Assembly (NCBI RefSeq): GCF_943914615.1
Contig: NZ_CALUCS010000009.1
Span: forward strand, 30,187 to 94,186
DNA: 64,000 nucleotides
Reading direction: 5' to 3'
From: an uncultured Corynebacterium sp.
GTDB lineage: Bacteria; Actinomycetota; Actinomycetes; Mycobacteriales; Mycobacteriaceae
This document shows positions 49,457-57,463 of this stretch, piece by piece; the stretch's first letter is position 1; every line of letters starts with the position of its first letter. The notes under the pieces were generated by a model. That model made no database searches and had not been told where the DNA came from. It saw only the letters and a list, made by a program, of their open reading frames with translations. The position numbers were made by a program, and so were the translations under genes.

Positions 49457-50529
49457 CGTAGAGACTCCTGACCATCGAAGGTGTTATAGGTTTCGCGGGC
49501 ATCGCGGGAGGTCCAGCGGTCGAGTTTGTCCTCCTGCGGGCCGGGGGTTTGCACGCCACGATACTGGGAAGTGCGGGGACCGCGATCCGGCCGGTTCACC
49601 CGCACCAGGCCGCGAAGGGCATGGCCAAAGGCGTAGTCGGGATCCAGGTGGCGCAGCTCCTCGGCCAGGCAATCGGCCAGCGCACGCCTGCCGAGGGTGA
49701 CCATAGACTTCTGGTCGCCGACGGTCAGCGATACCGTGTTGGCGTCAATAACCTCAACCTCAATGGCCCCCACCTGGCGATACAGCACCGCCTTTTCGAT
49801 AGAAATTAGGTGATTGCCTTCCGCGTCTTCGGCATAGCGACCATCGACCGTAACGTGCCTGGTCAACGGAACATCCAGACGCTCCGCCAGCCAACCGGCG
49901 GCGATGTCTACAGACGGGTCGTGCTTCGGCCCCCACACCTCGGCGGACACGATCGGGTGGTGCGGCGGTTGATCCAGCGCGGAGGCCAGCAGTCCGCGCC
50001 ACAGGGTGATGCGGCTCCACACCATGTCCGAATCTCCGCGGGTGTACGTCATACGACGGCGGTAGAGGGCATCCTCGTCCTGGTCTGTCAGCGAATCGGT
50101 GATGCGGCGGGTTGCTAGCGCGCCGATCGGGTCGGCCGCCGGGTTACGCGGGCCAGTGCCTGGCCACCAGGCCACGATCGGAGTGTCGGGCAGCAGCAGG
50201 GGAGTCACGACGGAGGCGCGGTTGGCGGACAACTCGCCGTGCAGGTGCATAATGATGATCTCGGAGGCACCGGCATCGCCACCAATGCGCAGCTGCGCGT
50301 CCAGCAGGGACTCTTCGCTGCGATGCATAACCAGCACAATCACGCGAGCGGGGTGCTCGCGGGAGGCGTCGTGGGTGGAGGTAATAATGCGGTCGAGGTC
50401 GTCGTCCTCGCTAGTCACGACGATAAGCGTAAGCACGCGGCCGCTCGTTACGTCGCCGCGTTCCTCACGCAACGCACGGATGCGCCGCTCGATGTCTTTA
50501 GTCTTGGTGTTCGGTAGGTCGATGATCAT
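49453..50529 (-). CDS. opcA: Glucose-6-phosphate dehydrogenase assembly protein OpcA
   Basis: OpcA supports the activity of G6PDH in actinobacteria and cyanobacteria. The 358-residue protein starts with MIIDLPNTKTKDIERRI and has TLIVVTSEDDD and LLLPDTPIVAWWPG. The C-terminal tail (about residues 300-358, from VNRPDRGPRTSQYRG) is hydrophilic and less conserved. It lies between zwf and pgl. Confidence 0.95.
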   Translation of the reverse strand: MIIDLPNTKTKDIERRIRALREERGDVTSGRVLTLIVVTSEDDDLDRIITSTHDASREHPARVIVLVMHRSEESLLDAQLRIGGDAGASEIIIMHLHGELSANRASVVTPLLLPDTPIVAWWPGTGPRNPAADPIGALATRRITDSLTDQDEDALYRRRMTYTRGDSDMVWSRITLWRGLLASALDQPPHHPIVSAEVWGPKHDPSVDIAAGWLAERLDVPLTRHVTVDGRYAEDAEGNHLISIEKAVLYRQVGAIEVEVIDANTVSLTVGDQKSMVTLGRRALADCLAEELRHLDPDYAFGHALRGLVRVNRPDRGPRTSQYRGVQTPGPQEDKLDRWTSRDARETYNTFDGQESLR

Positions 50530-50591
50530 GGGCGTTTAGTGAGCGCTCCTCGCGCGGTCGGAGGGGTTGGTGGGGGAATGGAAAAGGGCTT

Positions 50592-52154
50592 TTAGGGGCG
50601 ACGCCACTGCCGCCCCGACCGGGACAGGATCTCCTCGGCGCCCTTCGGTCCCCATGTGCCGGCAGGATAATCTTCCGGGCGCCCGTGGAGGGCCCAGTGA
50701 TCCAGGATCGGATCCAGGATCTTCCAGGAGAGTTCCACTTCCTCGTTAGTGGGGAACAAGCTCGCCTCGTCCAGCAGGGCATCCAGGATGAGGCGCTCGT
50801 AGGCCTCGGGGGATTCCTCGGTGAAGGACTCGGAGTAGCTGAAGTCCATGTTCACATCGCGAACCTCCATGGCCGAGCCAGGTACCTTGGAGCCGAAGCG
50901 CACCAGCACGCCCTCCTCGGGCTGCACGCGGATAACCAGCATGTTGTTGCCCTGGGCGGTGGTCTGCCCGGGGCCGAACGGCAGGTGCGGAGCCTCCTTG
51001 AACACGATGGCGATCTCCGTCACGCGGCGCCCCAGGCGCTTGCCGGTGCGCAGGTAGAACGGCACCCCCGCCCAGCGGCGGGAAGAGATTTCGAAGGTCG
51101 CCGCCGCGTAGGTCTCCGTGGTGGACTCCGGGTCGAACCCGTCCTCTTGGCGCAGCCCCTTCACCGGGATCGAACCCTGCCAACCGGAGGTGTACTGCCC
51201 CCGCGCCGTGGTCTGCGCGAAAGGTCCCACCGGGGTGGTCGCCCGCAGCACCTTAACCTTCTCCGCCTGCAGCTCCTCCGGGTTGAACGTCACCGGCTCC
51301 TCCATGGCGATCAAAGCCAGCAGCTGCAGCAGGTGGTTCTGGATCACGTCGCGGGCAGCGCCGATGCCGTCGTAGTAACCCGCGCGTCCGCCCAGGCCGA
51401 TGTCCTCGGCCATGGTGATCTGCACGTGGTCCACGTAGTGGGCGTTGAACATCGGGTCGAACAGCTGGTTGGCGAAGCGCAGCGCCAGGATGTTCTGCAC
51501 CGTCTCCTTGCCCAGGTAGTGGTCAATGCGGAACACGCTAGATTCCGGGAACACGCTGTTCACGATCTCATTGAGTTCGTGCGCCGACTGCTCGTCGTGG
51601 CCGAAGGGCTTCTCGATGACCACGCGGCGCCAACCGTTGTGTAGCTCGCCTAGTTCCGGATCCGCCTTCGCCAGCCCAGAGCGCTCGAGTTGGTGGCACA
51701 CGCTAGGAAAGTGATCCGGCGGGACGGACAGGTAATAAGCCCAGTTGCCGGCGGTACCGCGTTCATTGTCGATCTCCCGGGTTTTCTCCGCGAGGGCGTC
51801 AAAAGCAGAATCGGTGGTGAAGTCGCCGGTGACGAAGAAAATGCCCTCGGCGAGGCGATCCCACACGTTTTGGCGCCACGGGGTGCGCGCGCGATCCTTG
51901 ACGCACTCCAGAACCTGTTCCTCGAACTGCTCCTTCGACCAGTCGCGGCGGCCGTAGCCGATCAGGCTGAAGCCGGGTGGCAGCAGGCCACGGTTCGCCA
52001 GGTCGTAAACGGCGGGCAACAGCTTCTTGCGCGCCAGGTCGCCGGTTACACCGAAGATCACCAGGCCGCAGGGTCCGGCGATGCGCGGCAGGCGCTTATC
52101 CAATTCGTCGCGTAGCGGGTTGCGCCATTCCTCGGCGGAAAAGGGAAGTTGCAC
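50592..52154 (-). CDS. zwf: Glucose-6-phosphate 1-dehydrogenase
   Basis: The enzyme makes NADPH and 6-phosphogluconolactone. The 520-residue protein has the nucleotide-binding FGVTGDLARKKLLPA near residue 35, VIEKPFGHDEQS near 180, and the active-site motif RIDHYLGKETVQN near 216. The start on the minus strand is an ATG at 52154. It is followed by opcA and preceded by tal. Confidence 0.97.
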   Translation of the reverse strand: MQLPFSAEEWRNPLRDELDKRLPRIAGPCGLVIFGVTGDLARKKLLPAVYDLANRGLLPPGFSLIGYGRRDWSKEQFEEQVLECVKDRARTPWRQNVWDRLAEGIFFVTGDFTTDSAFDALAEKTREIDNERGTAGNWAYYLSVPPDHFPSVCHQLERSGLAKADPELGELHNGWRRVVIEKPFGHDEQSAHELNEIVNSVFPESSVFRIDHYLGKETVQNILALRFANQLFDPMFNAHYVDHVQITMAEDIGLGGRAGYYDGIGAARDVIQNHLLQLLALIAMEEPVTFNPEELQAEKVKVLRATTPVGPFAQTTARGQYTSGWQGSIPVKGLRQEDGFDPESTTETYAAATFEISSRRWAGVPFYLRTGKRLGRRVTEIAIVFKEAPHLPFGPGQTTAQGNNMLVIRVQPEEGVLVRFGSKVPGSAMEVRDVNMDFSYSESFTEESPEAYERLILDALLDEASLFPTNEEVELSWKILDPILDHWALHGRPEDYPAGTWGPKGAEEILSRSGRQWRRP

Positions 52155-52204
52155 TTGTCTAAAGTCCTATTTTCTTTAGTCGGTGGGGGTGAGTGCTGCT
52201 TGAG

Positions 52205-53317
52205 CTACTTGGCTTCTAGCTGCGCGGATAGGGTATCCAGCAGTTCGTTCCAGGAGTCCACGAACTTCTTCACACCCTCATCCTCCAACACTGCCCACAC
52301 CTCGGCCAGGTTTACGCCCACCGCGTCCAGGCGAGCGAACACTTCGCGCGCGTCCTCCGCGGTGCCGCTGAGGGAATCGCCGCGGATCTCGCCGTGGTCG
52401 ATCGTTGCGTCCAGGGTGTTTTCCGGCATCGTGTTTACGGTGCGCGGTCCGGCCAGTTCGGTTACGTAGAGGGTGTCTGGGTACTCGGGGTTCTTTACTG
52501 AGGTGGACGCCCACAGTGGTCGCTGTACATGCGCTCCCTTGTCGGCTAGCGCGTTCCAGTCGGGGTTGTTTAGCAGGCGCTCCTCGAAGGCGGCATAGGC
52601 TAGCTGCGCGTTGGCCACGCCTGCCTTTCCCTTAAGCTGAGTGGCCTCGTCGGTGCCGATGCCATCCAGGCGCTTGTCGATTTCGGTGTCCACGCGGGAG
52701 ACGAAGAAGCTGGCCACGGAGTGGATCTTGGTGAGGTCCTTACCGGCCTCGGCGGCGCGGGCAATTCCGGCAACGAAGGCCTCCATGACCTGGATATAGC
52801 GGCTGACGGAGAAAATCAGGGTCACGTTCACGCTGATGCCCTCGGCCAGCACGTCGGTGATGGCAGGCAGGCATTCCTGCGTGGCGGGGATCTTGATCAT
52901 CAGATTTTCGCGCCCCACCTTGGCGGCCAATTCCTTGGCCTGAGTGACGGTGGCCTCGCGCTCGTTGGCCAGACGCGGATCCACCTCGAGGGAGACTCGG
53001 CCGTCCACACCATCGGTCTTTTCGTAGATCGGCTGGAATACGTCGCAAGCGTCTGCCACGTCGTCCGCCGCCATTTCGAACACAGCGCTATCCGCCGGGG
53101 TGCCAGCGGCGGCGAGCTCGCGCAATTGCTCGTCGTAAGCCGTGCCCTGGGACATCGCATTGGCAAAGATTGCTGGGTTCGTGGTCACGCCTACCACGCC
53201 CTTGTTCTCAATGACTTCGGAGAGGTTGCCGGAGCGCAGGCGGTCGCGAGAAAGGTCGTCCAGCCACACGGAGGTGCCGGCGGTAGCGAGTGCGTCGATG
53301 TTGGCGGGGGTGCTCAT
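52205..53317 (-). CDS. tal: Transaldolase
   Basis: The enzyme transfers a dihydroxyacetone unit between sugar phosphates. The 370-residue protein is of the longer actinobacterial class. It has LDDLSRDRLRSG and GVVGVTTNPAIFANAM near the start, and the Schiff-base lysine in NLMIKIPAT near residue 145. VNVTLIFSVSRY follows. It lies between tkt and zwf. Confidence 0.96.
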   Translation of the reverse strand: MSTPANIDALATAGTSVWLDDLSRDRLRSGNLSEVIENKGVVGVTTNPAIFANAMSQGTAYDEQLRELAAAGTPADSAVFEMAADDVADACDVFQPIYEKTDGVDGRVSLEVDPRLANEREATVTQAKELAAKVGRENLMIKIPATQECLPAITDVLAEGISVNVTLIFSVSRYIQVMEAFVAGIARAAEAGKDLTKIHSVASFFVSRVDTEIDKRLDGIGTDEATQLKGKAGVANAQLAYAAFEERLLNNPDWNALADKGAHVQRPLWASTSVKNPEYPDTLYVTELAGPRTVNTMPENTLDATIDHGEIRGDSLSGTAEDAREVFARLDAVGVNLAEVWAVLEDEGVKKFVDSWNELLDTLSAQLEAK

Positions 53318-53365
53318 ATAAGGAATCAGTCCTTGCTGTGGGGGTGGGGTTGGCTCAGGTGGGAT

Positions 53366-55456
53366 TTACTTGTTCGCCGCGATGGAGTCGTGCGCGGCGG
53401 CGACGACTGCCTCGGAAGTGATGCCGAACTCGCGGTAGAGCGTCTGATAGTCAGCAGAAGCGCCGTAGTGCTCCAGGGAGACGGTGCGGCCGTTGAGGCC
53501 GACGAAGCGGTGCCACGGCATAGAGATTCCGGCCTCGACGGAGACGCGAGCCGTCACGTCGCTCGGCAGAACCTGCTCCTGGTACTCGGCATCCTGCTCG
53601 AGGAACCACTCCATGACCGGCATGGAGACCACGCGGGTGCCCACGCCCTGGCTCTCCAGCTCCTTGGCAGCCTCCACGGCCAGCTGCACCTCGGAGCCGG
53701 TCGCCAGCAGGATAACCTCCGGGGTGTCCGTCGATTCTTCGACCAGCACGTAGGCGCCGCGAGCCACGCCCTCGGCGGCCTTGTCCTGGGTTCCCTCCAA
53801 AACGGGGACGTTCTGACGGGTCAGCACCAGAGCCTTCGGGGACTCCTCGGCCTGCAGGGCAGCCACCCAGCCAGCAGCGGTCTCGTTGGCGTCCGCCGGG
53901 CGGATAACCGCCAGGTGGGGGATGGCACGCAGGGATGCCAGGTGCTCCACCGGCTGGTGTGTGGGGCCGTCCTCGCCCAGGCCGATGGAGTCGTGCGTCC
54001 ACACGTGGTATACATCCGACTTCATCAGTGCACCTAGGCGCACCGCGCCGCGGGCGTAGTCGGAGAACTGCAGGAACGTTGCGCCGTACGGACGGGTCGG
54101 GCCGTGCAGGGCGATACCGTTCAGGATGGCCACCATGCCGTGCTCGCGGATACCGAAGTGCAGATTGCGGCCACCCGGCTCCGCAGTGAAATTGCGGGTG
54201 CTGATGGCCTCCGGGCCGAAGCTCGGGGAGCCCTTAATGATTGTGTTGGTCGAGCCAGCCAGGTCAGCGGAACCACCCCACAACTCCGGCAGGGTCTTGC
54301 CCAGAGCCTGCAGGGTAGCCTCCGAGGCCTTGCGGGTAGCCAGGGACTCGCCGGCCTCCCAGCTGGGAACCTTGGCGTCGAAGCCCTCTGGAAGTTCGCG
54401 GGAGTACAGGCGGTCGAACAGAGCCTTGTTCTCCGGGTTGTTCTCCGCCCAGGCGTCAAAAAGAACCTGCCACTGCTTGTGTGCCTCCGCGCCACGATCG
54501 ATCAGACCGCGGGTGTGGGCGATTACGTTGTCCTCCACCGGGAACGGTTCGTCCGGGAAGTCCAGGGCCTGCTTGATACCAGTGATCTCCTCTGCGCCCA
54601 GGGCAGCGCCGTGGGAAGCTCCGGTATCCATCTTCGTCGGGGCGGGGTAGGCGATAACGCTGCGCAGGCGGATGAAGGTGGGGCGGGAGGTCTCGGCCTT
54701 GGCGCGCTCGACGGCGTCCAGAATGCCCTCGACATCCTCACCGGTGACTTCCAGGGTCTGCCAGCCATAGGCGGCGTAGCGAGCAGAGACGTCCTCGGTG
54801 AAGGCGATCTCGGTCTGGTCCTCGATGGAAATACCGTTGTCGTCCCAGAAGACGATGAGGTTGCCCAGCTGCTGGGTGCCCGCCAGGGAGGAAGCTTCGG
54901 AGGTCACGCCCTCCTGCACGTCGCCGTCAGAGGCGATGACATAGATGAAGTGGTCGAAGGGTGACTCGCCGGCCGGTGTCTGCGGATCGAACAGGGTGCG
55001 TTCGCGGCGGGAGGCCATTGCCATGCCCACCGCGGAAGCCAGACCCTGGCCCAGCGGACCGGTGGTGATCTCCACGCCATCGGTGTGGTGTACCTCCGGG
55101 TGGCCCGGGGTCTTGGAGTTCCAGGTGCGCAGCGCCTGCAGGTCCTCCAGCTCCAGCCCGAAGCCGCCCAGGTACAGCTGGATGTACTGAGTCAAAGAGG
55201 AGTGGCCTGCAGAAAGCACGAAGCGATCCCTACCTACCCAGTGCACGTCTTGCGGATCGTGGCGCAGCACCCGCTGGTAGAGGGTATACGCCAGCGGCGC
55301 CAGGCTCATTGCGGTGCCGGGGTGGCCCGAGCCGCACTTCTCCACGGCGTCTGCGGCCAGCACACGGGCAAGGTCGACCGCACGCGTGTCGGTCTCCGTC
55401 CAGTCCGCCGGGTAGTTACGCACCGTGAGTGCCTGCTGTTCTGGGGAGAGAGTCAC
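53366..55456 (-). CDS. tkt: Transketolase
   Basis: This thiamine diphosphate enzyme has 696 residues. GSGHPGTAMSLAPLAYTLYQ and the SAGHSSLTQYIQLYL segment lie at the N-terminus. The TPP-binding motif spans SDGDVQEGV to FWDDN near residue 175. THDSIGLGEDGPTHQPVEHL lies near residue 480. The start is a GTG at 55456 after AAAGG. It is the first gene of the pentose phosphate operon, read divergently from ctaB. Confidence 0.97.
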   Translation of the reverse strand: MTLSPEQQALTVRNYPADWTETDTRAVDLARVLAADAVEKCGSGHPGTAMSLAPLAYTLYQRVLRHDPQDVHWVGRDRFVLSAGHSSLTQYIQLYLGGFGLELEDLQALRTWNSKTPGHPEVHHTDGVEITTGPLGQGLASAVGMAMASRRERTLFDPQTPAGESPFDHFIYVIASDGDVQEGVTSEASSLAGTQQLGNLIVFWDDNGISIEDQTEIAFTEDVSARYAAYGWQTLEVTGEDVEGILDAVERAKAETSRPTFIRLRSVIAYPAPTKMDTGASHGAALGAEEITGIKQALDFPDEPFPVEDNVIAHTRGLIDRGAEAHKQWQVLFDAWAENNPENKALFDRLYSRELPEGFDAKVPSWEAGESLATRKASEATLQALGKTLPELWGGSADLAGSTNTIIKGSPSFGPEAISTRNFTAEPGGRNLHFGIREHGMVAILNGIALHGPTRPYGATFLQFSDYARGAVRLGALMKSDVYHVWTHDSIGLGEDGPTHQPVEHLASLRAIPHLAVIRPADANETAAGWVAALQAEESPKALVLTRQNVPVLEGTQDKAAEGVARGAYVLVEESTDTPEVILLATGSEVQLAVEAAKELESQGVGTRVVSMPVMEWFLEQDAEYQEQVLPSDVTARVSVEAGISMPWHRFVGLNGRTVSLEHYGASADYQTLYREFGITSEAVVAAAHDSIAANK

Positions 55457-55495
55457 TGTCAGTTGCCTTTCTTCATCAAGCCGAATACCCCATAC

Positions 55496-55510
55496 ATACT
55501 AATGGTCGTA
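55496..55510 (-). promoter_or_regulatory. tkt promoter -10 with adjacent TACGACCAT element
   Basis: On the minus strand TACGACCAT (55510-55502) is followed directly by the -10-like TAGTAT (55501-55496). A start about seven bases on would give a leader of roughly 30 bases for tkt. No good -35 is visible, which suggests an activator or an extended element. The same nonamer recurs before ctaB. Confidence 0.5.
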
Positions 55511-55557
55511 GTCGTTCGCCGTGGCCAGTGGGCGCAGTTGCAGGCCGGAAATTCGGG

Positions 55558-55572
55558 GCAAAAATTTTTTGC
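55558..55572. other. A/T-tract palindrome in the middle of the tkt-ctaB region
   Basis: GCAAAAA (55558-55564) and TTTTTGC (55566-55572) form a perfect palindrome around one T. It lies almost exactly midway between the two TACGACCAT elements. Such tracts bend DNA; a role is not shown. Confidence 0.5.
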
Positions 55573-55600
55573 ACTCTGCGGGAACTATTCTGTTCGTTCA

Positions 55601-55618
55601 TACGACCATATGTAGATG
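55601..55618 (+). promoter_or_regulatory. ctaB promoter candidate with TACGACCAT element
   Basis: TACGACCAT (55601-55609) is followed by ATGTAGATG, containing -10-like hexamers TATGTA and TAGATG. The arrangement mirrors the tkt side on the other strand (TACGACCAT then WWGTA). Transcription from here would give a ctaB leader of about 90 bases that holds a hairpin. Confidence 0.45.
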
Positions 55619-55623
55619 GGCGA

Positions 55624-55648
55624 GTGCAGGCTCTGTTTCGGCCTGCAC
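55624..55648 (+). other. Leader hairpin upstream of ctaB
   Basis: GTGCAGGC (55624-55631) and GCCTGCAC (55641-55648) form a perfect 8-bp stem with a 9-base loop. It lies in the presumed ctaB leader, 66 bases before the GTG start, and no T run follows. Confidence 0.45.
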
Positions 55649-55713
55649 CCCGCGCTCGGGTAGCGTTAGACGCGATTCGGAAAATATTCGAGAAGGTGGA
55701 GGCGAGGCAGCCG

Positions 55714-56652
55714 GTGAAGACATTCGCTGAGACGGCCAAGGCGTATCTAGCACTGACCAAACCCAGGGTCATTGAATTGTTGCTGGTGGCCACGATCCCT
55801 GCGATGTTGCAGGCAGCGCGCGGCGAAGTGAACTTCGGTCTTATCCTCTTGACGCTCATCGGTGGATGGATGGGCGCCGGCGCGGCTAACACATTCAACA
55901 ACGTGGTGGATCACGATATCGACCAGCTGATGCGCCGCACCCGCCGCCGCCCGACCGCCCGCCAGACTGTCTCGGTCGGGGAGGCCCGCGTTTTCGCCTG
56001 GGTGCTGCTGATCGCCTCTGTGCTGTGGCTGGGTTTCTTGTGCCACTCCTGGCTGGCCGCCGGCTTTATCGTGCTGACGAACTGGTTCTATGTTTTCGTC
56101 TACACCAAGTGGCTGAAGCGTCGCACCTGGCAGAACGTCATTTGGGGCGGCGCTGCGGGCTGCATGCCAGTGATTGTTGGCTGGGCCGTTATCACCGATA
56201 ACAACGGCGGTGCCTTCCACGCCGGGTGGTCTTCGTGGGTTCAGGCGCTCATTTTGTTCATGATTATTTTCTTTTGGACGCCACCGCATACCTGGGCTCT
56301 GGGAATGCGCTACCGCGAGGACTACGAGGCCGCAGGTGTGCCCATGATGCCCGTGGTCAAGCCCCCGCTGCAGGTCACGCGCCAGATCCTGGCTTACACC
56401 TGGGCAACCGTGATCACTTCGCTTCTACTGGTTCCAGCGGCTAGCTGGATCTACCTGGCTGCCGCACTGATTTCCGGCGGCTGGTTCATCATCAAGGCTC
56501 ACATGCTGCACCAGGGCGTGAAGAACGGTACGCCGGTGAAGCCGATGCAGCTGTTCTTCCTGTCGAACAACTACCTCTCACTGTTGTTCGTGGCTCTGTC
56601 CGTGGATGCCGTGCTGGGGTGGCAGACGCTGGCCCAGGCTGTGCTCGGCTAG
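55714..56652 (+). CDS. ctaB: Protoheme IX farnesyltransferase (heme O synthase)
   Basis: This polytopic membrane prenyltransferase converts heme B to heme O. The GTG at 55714, 11 bases after GGAGG, gives 312 residues starting VKTFAETAKAYLALTKPRVI. The frame is open far upstream, but that region holds promoters. The prenyl-diphosphate-binding site NNVVDHDIDQLMRRTRRRP near residue 68 and the second Asp-rich loop RYREDYEAAGVPMMPV are present, with about eight or nine hydrophobic helices. It works with CtaA in heme A synthesis. Confidence 0.95.
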   Translation: MKTFAETAKAYLALTKPRVIELLLVATIPAMLQAARGEVNFGLILLTLIGGWMGAGAANTFNNVVDHDIDQLMRRTRRRPTARQTVSVGEARVFAWVLLIASVLWLGFLCHSWLAAGFIVLTNWFYVFVYTKWLKRRTWQNVIWGGAAGCMPVIVGWAVITDNNGGAFHAGWSSWVQALILFMIIFFWTPPHTWALGMRYREDYEAAGVPMMPVVKPPLQVTRQILAYTWATVITSLLLVPAASWIYLAAALISGGWFIIKAHMLHQGVKNGTPVKPMQLFFLSNNYLSLLFVALSVDAVLGWQTLAQAVLG

Positions 56653-56669
56653 CATCACGACAAAGAAGA

Positions 56670-57110
56670 TCACCAAGCCGTCCTGAGCCAGTAGCACTCG
56701 GCGAGGTTGAATACGGCTTCGCACTGTTGGTGCGTGAGTCCGGGGTCGAGTTCGGCATGCGTCTGTCCGGGAAGGTGACTTATACCGACGATTGCCCATC
56801 CGTTATTGTTCCAACCATTCGCGACAGCGGTTTGGGCCGATGAGGCCATATTGCAACGCGTGCGATACCAGTCGGGCCTGCCCTTCATCTCGAATTCAAA
56901 AGACTGCATCTGCCGGAACGATCCATCCGGGTAGAGCACTTGGAGAGGTGCCCGGTAGTAGTACAAGAAATTCGAGCCTAAGTCATTGCCCTTTCGCAAA
57001 ACCGTGCGACTGTGATAAATCTGCCCGACTAGCGCCGGGTAGTAGTCGATCCAGCCATTCTTCCAGTCAGTAGCGATTCTCCTGCGCCGAGAAAGCGTGC
57101 TGTTGATCAA
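56670..57110 (-). pseudogene. Hypothetical protein, 3' part of a probably broken gene
   Basis: I do not recognise this product. The open frame gives 146 residues from a TTG at 57110 (LINSTLSRRRRIATDW). It has aromatic-rich segments such as NGWIDYYPALVGQIYHS and FLYYYRAPLQVLYPDGSF, and a C-terminus with two cysteines. The aromatic, polar composition suggests an extracytoplasmic domain. The sequence immediately upstream codes for a transmembrane helix in another frame, so this is probably the outer domain of a membrane protein split by frameshifts. It could also be a separate short gene. Confidence 0.45.
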
Positions 57111-57165
57111 AAAGCCCCACAGTCATGACGAAGGCGATCCCACAAATAAAGAAGAAGGCGTTCAT
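57067..57165 (-). other. 32-codon membrane-helix reading frame linking the two hypothetical fragments
   Basis: On the minus strand an ATG at 57165 overlaps the stop of the upstream fragment (ATGA). It opens MNAFFFICGIAFVMTVGLF, a clear transmembrane helix, then DQQHAFSAQENRY and a TGA at 57069-57067. The same frame is open upstream to 57294. It is either a tiny coupled membrane protein or the middle piece of a gene broken on both sides. Confidence 0.4.
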
Positions 57166-57398
57166 GAAATGGAGACTGCCACCCGTGGAGTCCGCGCCAC
57201 GAGGATAAAAACACGAAATGGCATTTCCTGTGAGCACGGCGGAGGACCCGCCGCGCTCACGGCTTGAAAACTCCCGTTGCGATCCCGCACAGGGTTAGGA
57301 GTGGTGTAATAGCTTTCGCCCCGCCCCGGAACAAGTGTTGTATCTACACCTGAATAGAACTTCAAAGTGGTGCGCGGCATCCTCGTCGGCTGAGTCAT
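57162..57398 (-). pseudogene. Hypothetical protein, 5' part of a probably broken gene
   Basis: I do not recognise this product. The ATG at 57398 follows GAGGGG and opens 78 residues. The first 50 look protein-like (TTLKFYSGVDTTLVPGRGES, YYTTPNPVRDRNGSF). The last 28 (from GPPPCSQEM) do not, and from about 57240 another frame looks more natural. A strong hairpin at 57230-57260 lies at the apparent switch. It lies 65 bases downstream of ctaA on the same strand. Confidence 0.4.
57230..57260. other. 13-bp hairpin inside the hypothetical region
   Basis: GTGAGCACGGCGG (57230-57242) and CCGCCGCGCTCAC (57248-57260) pair along 13 bases with one A/C mismatch on the plus strand (G-U on the minus-strand RNA) and a 5-base loop. 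No T run follows on either strand. Confidence 0.6.
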
Positions 57399-57463
57399 GA
57401 TTCGGCACCCCTCATCGCGGTCGACTAGACGATAAATCTTTGGGTATTCTTTGACTCAGAATC

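Noticed and set aside
52721..54037. Open frame of 438 codons on the plus strand opposite tal and tkt
   Set aside because: It spans the tal-tkt junction in antisense and has low-information composition.
55429..55713. In-frame upstream extension of ctaB
   Set aside because: It runs through the divergent promoter region and the tkt start. CtaB family length and the GGAGG site fit a start at 55714.
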